Source: Thermoanaerobaculaceae bacterium
GTDB taxonomy: Bacteria > Acidobacteriota > Thermoanaerobaculia > Thermoanaerobaculales > Thermoanaerobaculaceae
DNA: 35,940 nucleotides
Direction: 5' to 3'
NCBI GenBank assembly: GCA_013388425.1
Contig: JACADV010000079.1
Location: 1 to 35,940 of the forward strand
Shown here: in pieces, positions 30,647 to 35,940 of the stretch
Numbering within the stretch: the first letter of the stretch is position 1
How the letters are laid out: each line of letters opens with the position of its first letter
Notes under the pieces: model-generated
What the model was told of the DNA's origin: nothing
The model's database searches: none
Seen by the model: the letters and a program-made list of their open reading frames with translations, nothing else
Program-made: the position numbers and the translations under genes

Positions 30647-31875
30647 AGCTGGCCGCCGTCGTGGCCGACGGGTTGGTGGATGTGACGGCCCACGCTGGCC
30701 GCACCCTGCTGCAGACGCTGGGCGTGATCCTGGGCGTGGCTTCGGTGGTGGCGTCGTTGGGGCTCATGGCCGGGGGCCGCCAGCAGACCATGAAGTACTA
30801 CCAGGAGTCGGGGGGGGCGCTCAAGGTGATCGTCTTCCCCAAGCCGTTGGAGGCGGTGCACGCCTCGGCCCGGGAGCTGGCCAGCCGCGGCCTGACGTTG
30901 GGCGATGTGGAGCAGATCCGTGCGCGCATTGGCGGGTTCGAACTGGTGGAGCCGGAGGTGAACCGGAACCTGCTGTGCCGCACCCCGCGGCTCACCAAGG
31001 TGCGCGGGGTGACCGGCACGGGAGCTCGCTACGTGGAGCTCAACGAGTTGATCCTGGAGCGGGGGCGCGGCATCAGCGACGAGGACGTGGCCCGTGCCTC
31101 GGCGGTGTGCGTGCTGGGGGCCGATCGGGCCCGGGAGTTCTTTGGCACCGACGACCCGATCGGCAAGGCCATCGCCCTGGGGCGCGGCTCGTACCGCGTG
31201 GTGGGCGTGCTGAAGTACCGGGAGTTCTACTGGAACGAGGCCTCGACCTACAACGCGTTGGGGTGGATGAACCGCCTCATCCTGGTGCCGGTTACCGCCA
31301 TGCTCGCCCGCGAGGCAGGTTCGGGGAGCGAGCGCGTGGACGAAATCGTGCTGCGCCTCGCCGCGCCGGAGGCCCACGGCGAGGCGGTCCCCGCCCTCAA
31401 GCGGCTGCTCTTGGCGCGCCACGGGGGGGAGGACTTCCAGGTGTACGACCGTCAGGAACGGCTCCAGCGCATGGATCGGGAGGGGCGGGTCTACGACATC
31501 ACCTTCCTAGCCTGCGGCATCATCGCCCTGCTGGTGGGGGGGATCGTAGTGGCCAACATCATGTTGGCCTCCTTCCGGGAACGGATGCGCGAGGTGGGGG
31601 TGCGCAAGGCGCTGGGTGCCAAGGGGTGGCAGATCGGGGTGCAGTTCTTGGTGGAGAGCGTGATCGTCAGCGGCATAGGTGGGGCCGTGGGTCTCGTGCT
31701 GGGGGTGGGGTTCGTGCACGGGGTGGCGTACCTGGTGGGACAGCCGGCGGTGCTCACCCCGGCCATGATCGGGGCAGCGGCAAGCTGCGCCACTACCGTG
31801 GGGGTGATCTTCGGGCTGGCGCCGGCGGTGAAGGCGGCGAGGCTCGATCCGGTGGTGGCGCTCCGCTACGAGTGA
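30643..31875 (+). CDS. ABC transporter permease, MacB/FtsX family (first of two)
   Basis: A 410-residue inner-membrane protein. It has one N-terminal helix (TLLQTLGVILGVASVVASLG), a large periplasmic MacB-type domain (about 45-280, with VCVLGADRAREFFGTDDPIG and YRVVGVLKYREFYW) and a C-terminal FtsX domain. The three C-terminal helices include LACGIIALLVGGIVVANIML and LAPAVKAARLDPVVALRYE at the end. RERMREVGVRKALGAK is the coupling-helix motif that contacts the ATPase. The start is GTG 30643: the upstream frame has no other start, and this GTG overlaps the stop of the short relay ORF. MacB normally has ATPase and permease in one chain; here they are separate genes. Confidence 0.9.
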   Translation: MKLAAVVADGLVDVTAHAGRTLLQTLGVILGVASVVASLGLMAGGRQQTMKYYQESGGALKVIVFPKPLEAVHASARELASRGLTLGDVEQIRARIGGFELVEPEVNRNLLCRTPRLTKVRGVTGTGARYVELNELILERGRGISDEDVARASAVCVLGADRAREFFGTDDPIGKAIALGRGSYRVVGVLKYREFYWNEASTYNALGWMNRLILVPVTAMLAREAGSGSERVDEIVLRLAAPEAHGEAVPALKRLLLARHGGEDFQVYDRQERLQRMDREGRVYDITFLACGIIALLVGGIVVANIMLASFRERMREVGVRKALGAKGWQIGVQFLVESVIVSGIGGAVGLVLGVGFVHGVAYLVGQPAVLTPAMIGAAASCATTVGVIFGLAPAVKAARLDPVVALRYE

Positions 31876-31883
31876 GGGAAGGC

Positions 31884-33206
31884 ATGGGCGAGCAAGGCGA
31901 GGAGCGGTCGGAAACGCGCCGCAGCGGGCGGTGGGCACCGCTGCGCCCCGGTGTGCTGGGCAACGGCGCCCGGCTGGCCCTGGGGGAGGCAATCCGCACC
32001 TCGTTGAGCGAGGTGTGGGCCCACAAGTTGCGCTCGTCGCTGACGCTCCTGGGTGTGATCCTCGGCACCATGGCGGTGGTGGTGATGGTAACCCTCATCG
32101 AGGGGATCAGGGTCATGGTGTGGGAGGGGTTCTACAGTCTCGGCTACGACGGCGTGATGTTCGTTACCTACCGGCCCCCCGACGACCCCACCGAACGGAA
32201 GAAACTGTTCCAGTCCCGGGGCCTTTCCGTGCGCGACGTGGAGGCCCTAGAAGCGTGGGGAGAATCGTTCCAGCACGTGGCGGCGCTCAACGCCAGCGAC
32301 TCGTTGGTGCAGGCCGAGGGGGAGCAGCTGCGCGTGCGGGTGTTTGGCGTCACCCCCTCCTACGGCGTGGTGCGGAACCGCCAGGTGAGCAAGGGGCGCT
32401 GGCTGCTGGACTCGGACCAGCGCGAGCGGCGCAAGGTGGCGGTGCTCGGGGCCGACCTGGCCGAGAGACTCTTCGGGACCCGCGACCCCATCGGTCGGGA
32501 GGTCAAGGTTGCGGGGGACACCTACCGCGTGGTGGGGGTGGAGAGCCGCATCGGCAACAACATGGCCAACGACGGCGGCTGGAGCCGGCGCGAGATGAAC
32601 GGCGTGCTCGTGCCCCTGGCCACCTTCCGCACCTACCTGCGGGGGGGCCAGCGGGTGGGCGCGCTGATGATCAAGACGGAGGACAAGGAGCAGCTTGCCG
32701 CCGTGTCGGCAGAGCTTAGCCGGCTCGTGCGCCGCTCCCACTCGGGGGTGGGGGATTTTCGCATCGAGGACGTGGCCTCGGAGATGCTGAAGGCGAGCAA
32801 GGAAATTGGGGAGTTGCTCCGCAACTGGACGGTGGTGCTGGCGTCCATGGCAGGCATTTCCCTGCTGGTGGGAGGGGTGGGCATCTACTCGGTGATGAAG
32901 ATTTCGCTCGTGGAGCGGCTGTTCGAGATTGGCCTGCGCAAGGCCATCGGTGCCTCGGACCGGACCATCCTCGCCCAGTTCCTCATCGAGTCGGTATCGC
33001 TCTCGGCGCTGGGGGGGCTGCTGGGGTGCAGCCTTGGAGCCGCGCTCTGTGCAGCCCTCTCCCCCCTCTTCGAGGCGGGGCTGCCCCTCTCCCCCCTGGG
33101 GCTCGCCCTGGGAATCGGCTTTGCCGTGGCGGTGGGGGCGTTTGCCGGGGTGTTCCCGTCGCTGGCTGCAGCGCGCCTCACCCCCGTGGAGGCGCTGCGG
33201 GCCTAA
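31884..33206 (+). CDS. ABC transporter permease, MacB/FtsX family (second of two)
   Basis: A 440-residue paralogue of the preceding permease. A polar N-terminal extension of about 35 residues is followed by the first helix (LTLLGVILGTMAVVVMVTLI). The periplasmic domain contains VAVLGADLAERLFGTRDPIG and YRVVGVESRIGNNMA. The C-terminal FtsX helices contain MAGISLLVGGVGIYSVMKIS, and the coupling motif is ERLFEIGLRKAIGAS. The end, AARLTPVEALRA, is standard. ATG 31884 has GAGGGAAGG just upstream and starts 8 nt after the first permease. The two probably form a heterodimer with one ATPase dimer. Its TAA overlaps the stop codon of prmC on the opposite strand (33203-33206). Confidence 0.9.
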   Translation: MGEQGEERSETRRSGRWAPLRPGVLGNGARLALGEAIRTSLSEVWAHKLRSSLTLLGVILGTMAVVVMVTLIEGIRVMVWEGFYSLGYDGVMFVTYRPPDDPTERKKLFQSRGLSVRDVEALEAWGESFQHVAALNASDSLVQAEGEQLRVRVFGVTPSYGVVRNRQVSKGRWLLDSDQRERRKVAVLGADLAERLFGTRDPIGREVKVAGDTYRVVGVESRIGNNMANDGGWSRREMNGVLVPLATFRTYLRGGQRVGALMIKTEDKEQLAAVSAELSRLVRRSHSGVGDFRIEDVASEMLKASKEIGELLRNWTVVLASMAGISLLVGGVGIYSVMKISLVERLFEIGLRKAIGASDRTILAQFLIESVSLSALGGLLGCSLGAALCAALSPLFEAGLPLSPLGLALGIGFAVAVGAFAGVFPSLAAARLTPVEALRA

Positions 33207-34078
33207 CCGGTTGCGCCCGAGTTCGACGGCGCTGGCCCCTCCTGCTGCCGCTGCAGCACGAGCACCCGTTCCACCCCGCCCAGGTCCACGATTCGCTCCA
33301 GCTCCTCGAGACCCCGGCTGCGGGCGTGCTGGGCCACCTCCTCCGCCTGGCCCTGGCCCAACTCCAAGAGGGCGCAGCCGGCCGGCGCCAGCAGGCGCGG
33401 CAGATCCTCCACGAGGGCGCGCACCACCTGGGTGCCCGTCTCGCCGCCGTCCAGCGCCAGGCGTGGCTCGAAGTGACGGATCTCCAAAGGTAGCTGCGCC
33501 AGGGTGGCCGAGGGAAGGTAGGGGAGGTTGGCCACCACCACCTGCCACCCCCCCTGCAGGTGGTGGGCCAGGTCGCCACAGGCGAGGTGCACGGCTGCGC
33601 CCCAGCGCCGAACGTTGTGCCGGGCCAGGGCCAGGGCCTCGGCCGAGGCATCGGTGGCCACCACGAACGCCCCGGGGCGCTCCAGGGCGAGGGTCACGGC
33701 CAGACAGCCGGTGCCGGTGCCCACATCGAGGATGCGAGGCTGCCGGTGGGGGGCGAGGGCGAGGGCCCGCTCCAGCAGCAGCTCCGTTTCCGGCCGTGGC
33801 AGCAGGGCTGCCGGGGAGACGGCAAACTCCCGGCCCCAGAAGGGGCAGCTCCCCACGATGTAGTGGGCTGGCTCGCCGCGCGCGCGCCGCTGGACCCAGG
33901 CCAGGAACTCGGCTGCGGCTCCCTCGGCCACCCGCGCGTCGCCGTGGGCCAGGAGCCAGCTTTCGGGAACAGCCAAGGCGCGCGCCAGCAAGAACTGGGC
34001 TTCCCGGCGGGGGGAGGTGTCGGCCACCACCGCAGCAAGGCGCGCCGCTGCCAGTGCCAACAGTTCCGCCACCGTCAC
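33203..34078 (-). CDS. prmC: Peptide chain release factor N5-glutamine methyltransferase PrmC (HemK)
   Basis: A 291-residue SAM-dependent methyltransferase that methylates the Gln of the GGQ motif in release factors. The N-terminal helical domain includes RREAQFLLARALAVPESWLL. The linker GEPAHYIVGSCPFWGREFAV and LLPRPETELLLERAL are PrmC hallmarks. SAM binding is by ILDVGTGTGCLAVTLALE. The glutamine-binding motif, usually NPPY, is NLPY here. The start is GTG 34078, which overlaps the stop of the membrane-protein gene (GTGA). It is the last gene of the prfA operon, so the enzyme is made with its substrate. Its TAG overlaps the stop of the convergent permease gene. Confidence 0.93.
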   Translation of the reverse strand: MTVAELLALAAARLAAVVADTSPRREAQFLLARALAVPESWLLAHGDARVAEGAAAEFLAWVQRRARGEPAHYIVGSCPFWGREFAVSPAALLPRPETELLLERALALAPHRQPRILDVGTGTGCLAVTLALERPGAFVVATDASAEALALARHNVRRWGAAVHLACGDLAHHLQGGWQVVVANLPYLPSATLAQLPLEIRHFEPRLALDGGETGTQVVRALVEDLPRLLAPAGCALLELGQGQAEEVAQHARSRGLEELERIVDLGGVERVLVLQRQQEGPAPSNSGATG

Positions 34079-34497
34079 GGGTTGCCCCCTGCCCGCGGGG
34101 GAAGGGCGAGACGGGCGGCCAGGGCGCTCGCCGCGACGCCGCTCACCACCGCGGCGCCCGCGGGCACCCCCGAGAGGGTGAGGGTAACGGCCGCCCCCGC
34201 CAGCACGAGCCCGGCTACCACCAGCGCGCGCTCCAGGCGGGCAAAGGCCGGGGCCGGGGAGCGGCGGCTGGCGGCAACGGCCAGGGCCACGGCAAAGAGC
34301 AGCCCGCCCCAGTACCCCAGGCCCAGACCTGCGGCAACGAGCAGGAAGCGATCCAGGGCGGTGACGGGCGGGGGCAGACGCCACGCCGCGAGCCCTGACA
34401 GGAGGACTCCCGTTGCCGCGCCCACCACGCCACCGGCCAGCACGAGGCGCACCCAGTGGAAGCCGGAACGCCAGGAGCGACGGGGCTGCTTGGTCAC
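34075..34497 (-). CDS. Small membrane protein of unknown function between prfA and prmC
   Basis: A 140-residue protein I do not recognise. The N terminus is basic ([14 protein letters not shown]). Four hydrophobic segments follow: [58 protein letters not shown] and [16 protein letters not shown]. It is thus probably an inner-membrane protein with four helices. GTG 34497 overlaps the prfA stop, and its TGA overlaps the prmC start (both GTGA), so translation appears coupled through all three genes. No other start fits between these overlaps. Whether it has anything to do with translation termination is unknown; an ATP-synthase-I-like small membrane protein is one possibility I cannot support further. 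Confidence 0.75.
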   Translation of the reverse strand: MTKQPRRSWRSGFHWVRLVLAGGVVGAATGVLLSGLAAWRLPPPVTALDRFLLVAAGLGLGYWGGLLFAVALAVAASRRSPAPAFARLERALVVAGLVLAGAAVTLTLSGVPAGAAVVSGVAASALAARLALPPRAGGNP

Positions 34498-35582
34498 TGG
34501 GCGCGGGCCAGCTCGGCCTTGAGCCGCTCCGCCTGGAAGTGGGCGATGAGCGGCTCCACCACCAGATCCAGATTGCCGTCCAGCACCTCCTGCAGGCGGT
34601 GGAGGGTGAGGCCGATGCGGTGGTCGGTGACGCGGGACTGGGGGAAATTGTAGGTGCGAATCTTCTCCGAACGGTCGCCGCTCCCCACCATGGCGCGGCG
34701 CTCGGCCGCCTCCTTGGCGTGTTGCTCCGAGCGGACCAGCTCCAACAGACGCGCCTTGAGCACCCGCATTGCCTTGGCGCGATTCTGGATCTGGGAGCGT
34801 TCGTCCTGGCTCTGGGCCACCGTGCCGGTGGGCAGGTGGGTGATGCGCACGGCCGAGTAGGTGGTGTTCACCGACTGCCCGCCGTGGCCCGAGGAGCAGA
34901 ACGTGTCGATGCGCAGGTCCTTGGGGTCGATGTCGATTTCTACCTCTTCGGCTTCCGGCAGGACCGCCACCGTGGCGGCGGAGGTGTGGATGCGCCCCGA
35001 CGCTTCGGTCACCGGCACCCGCTGGACGCGGTGCACCCCGGACTCGTACTTGAGGCGGGAGTAGGCCCCTTCCCCCTCGACCAGCGCCACCGCCTCCTTC
35101 ACCCCGCCCCGCCCCGCCTCCGAGAGGTCGGTGACGGTCACCCGCCACCCGCGGCCTTCGGCGTAGCGGGTGTACATGCGGAGCATCTCGGCGGCAAAGA
35201 GGGCAGCCTCCTCGCCCCCCGTGCCGGCTCGCACCTCGAGGATGACGTTGCGGCGGTCGTTGGGATCCTGGGGCAGGAGGAGGAGGCGGAGTTCCTGCTC
35301 CTTCCCCTCCAGGGTGGCTTCCAGGACCGCTGCCTCATCCTCCGCCAACCGGCGCAGCTCCTCGTCGTGTTCACTGGCCAAGAACTCCAGCGTATCGCGG
35401 TGCTGCGCCGCCACCCGCTGGTAGTCGCGGAACGCCTCCACGATGGGCTGGATTTCGGCAATGCGGCGGCTCACCTCGAGGAGGCGCTTGCGGTCGGCCA
35501 GTACCGCCGGGTCGGCCTGTTGGGCGCGCAGCTCCTCCCAGCGGCGGACCACCTCTTCCAGCTTGGCGAGCATGTCGTTCAC
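34494..35582 (-). CDS. prfA: Peptide chain release factor 1 (RF1)
   Basis: A 362-residue release factor that recognises UAA and UAG and triggers peptide release on the ribosome. The stop-codon-reading tripeptide is Pro190-Val-Thr in [17 protein letters not shown], the RF1 type (RF2 has SPF). The catalytic GGQ is at 234-236 in [16 protein letters not shown], the target of PrmC encoded two genes downstream. Other family blocks are [20 protein letters not shown] and [23 protein letters not shown] 35582 is chosen because AAGGTAGG lies 8 nt upstream; ATG 35573 (MLAKLEEVV) is a possible start too. It lies downstream of rpmE, as in many bacteria, with a 115-nt gap holding two small hairpins. Confidence 0.96.
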   Translation of the reverse strand: MNDMLAKLEEVVRRWEELRAQQADPAVLADRKRLLEVSRRIAEIQPIVEAFRDYQRVAAQHRDTLEFLASEHDEELRRLAEDEAAVLEATLEGKEQELRLLLLPQDPNDRRNVILEVRAGTGGEEAALFAAEMLRMYTRYAEGRGWRVTVTDLSEAGRGGVKEAVALVEGEGAYSRLKYESGVHRVQRVPVTEASGRIHTSAATVAVLPEAEEVEIDIDPKDLRIDTFCSSGHGGQSVNTTYSAVRITHLPTGTVAQSQDERSQIQNRAKAMRVLKARLLELVRSEQHAKEAAERRAMVGSGDRSEKIRTYNFPQSRVTDHRIGLTLHRLQEVLDGNLDLVVEPLIAHFQAERLKAELARAQ

Positions 35583-35656
35583 GCCGTCAGCCTACCTTCC
35601 CACCCCTCCACCGACAAGGTGGCGATACTTCGTGCCGGAGGCAGCAACACGATCCG

Positions 35657-35696
35657 GGGCCTTGCGGCCCTGGCGGCAGCTCGTCCCGGGAGGGAC
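35657..35696 (-). other. Two small hairpins between rpmE and prfA
   Basis: On the minus strand GTCCC-TCCC-GGGAC (35696-35683) sits 1 nt after the rpmE stop, and GGGCC-GCAA-GGCCC (35670-35657) follows. The second has a stable GNRA-type loop. Neither is followed by a T-run, so they may act as a processing or attenuation site rather than a full terminator. Confidence 0.35.
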
Positions 35697-35697
35697 G

Positions 35698-35907
35698 CTA
35701 CGACTGGCTCTTCTTGGCGTAGCGACGCTGGAACCGTTCCACCATTCCGGCCGAGTCCACGAGCTTTTGCTTGCCGGTGAACAGGGGGTGGCAGGCGGAG
35801 CAGATCTCGAGACGGATCTCCTTCTTGGTGGATCGGGTCTTGAAGGTGTTGCCACACGCGCACTTCACTTCCACTTCGTAGTACGCGGGATGAATCCCCG
35901 GCTTCAT
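35698..35907 (-). CDS. rpmE: 50S ribosomal protein L31, zinc-binding (C+) type
   Basis: A 69-residue ribosomal protein that bridges the large and small subunits. [20 protein letters not shown] is a typical L31 start. The zinc ligands are in the CxC of CACGN and the CxxC of CSACHP, followed by [10 protein letters not shown] and the basic tail RFQRRYAKK. The cysteines mark the zinc-containing form that can serve as a zinc reserve and is often paired with a cysteine-free paralogue under Zur control; no such paralogue is in the window. ATG 35907 has GGAGG 7 nt upstream, and an in-frame upstream Met-like extension is ignored. The promoter would lie beyond the window edge. Confidence 0.96.
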   Translation of the reverse strand: MKPGIHPAYYEVEVKCACGNTFKTRSTKKEIRLEICSACHPLFTGKQKLVDSAGMVERFQRRYAKKSQS

Positions 35908-35940
35908 CGTAAACCTCCGCATTCCCCGCCGTGGCGGGAG

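Noticed and set aside
33515-33550. NLPY in place of NPPY in PrmC as a sign of a different methyltransferase
   Set aside because: The N-terminal domain, linker and operon position are clearly PrmC, and NLPY variants occur in PrmC of other lineages. Noted in the gene entry only.
1-35940. CRISPR arrays, insertion sequences, integrase or attachment sites, including at the tRNA-Thr gene
   Set aside because: No spaced direct repeats, transposase or integrase frames, terminal inverted repeats or duplicated tRNA 3' ends were seen.

Overview
The window is about 36 kb of very GC-rich bacterial chromosome, with G or C at nearly every third codon position. The organism has a Gram-negative envelope: an RND/TolC-type exporter, an outer-membrane beta-barrel, lipoprotein and Tat/Sec signals, and periplasmic multiheme cytochrome c. 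Gene content (secreted M14 and M23 peptidases, a Tat-exported glycosylasparaginase, a CapA-like protein, c-type cytochromes, stand-alone ketosynthases) would suit an acidobacterial or deltaproteobacterial-type lineage. No rRNA or marker comparison was possible, so that placement is inference. I saw no phage, insertion sequence, CRISPR array or transfer gene. The region reads as ordinary, compact chromosome with several unusual gene architectures.

Layout: (1) 1-2783: the 3' part of a Mut7-C RNase-domain gene, converging on a two-gene ketosynthase operon whose second member has lost its catalytic triad. (2) 2850-8230: mscL with a C-terminal zinc ribbon; a secreted alpha/beta hydrolase plus a cyclase/formamidase-like gene; a convergent histone-deacetylase-fold (AcuC-like) gene with its own promoter; an SDR epimerase-like gene plus a zinc alcohol dehydrogenase. 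(3) 8288-15793: a Tat-exported asparaginase-type Ntn hydrolase, divergent from a TetR-MFP-RND efflux operon. In that operon the RND pump and the TolC-like outer-membrane factor are one 1484-residue reading frame joined by an internal signal peptide. (4) 15915-19054: PAS-GGDEF-EAL protein, tRNA-Thr(CGT) and a radical SAM protein. (5) 19103-24413: DMT-family exporter plus methionine gamma-lyase-like enzyme, M23 peptidase plus ACT-domain protein, and M14 carboxypeptidase. (6) 24547-28523 (minus strand): pentaheme cytochrome c, a beta-barrel with one heme site, and a CapA-like secreted protein, behind a strong promoter. (7) 28663-33206: a MacAB-like ABC operon with two separate permeases. (8) 33203-35907 (minus strand): rpmE, prfA, a small membrane protein and prmC, the last three joined by 4-nt overlaps.

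The promoters that can be read follow the sigma-70 pattern (TTGACG-N17-TACCCT for mscL, GTGACA-N17-TACCCT for the AcuC-like gene, TTGACG-N16-TATGAT for the cytochrome operon). Three genes have a -10 box exactly 8 nt before the start codon and no ribosome binding site, so their mRNAs are probably leaderless. The most notable items are the RND-TolC fusion, the cytochrome/heme-barrel/CapA operon, the active plus inactive ketosynthase pair, the leaderless-promoter pattern, and an 18-codon relay ORF between the ABC ATPase and its permease. No intergenic gap exceeds about 190 bases.
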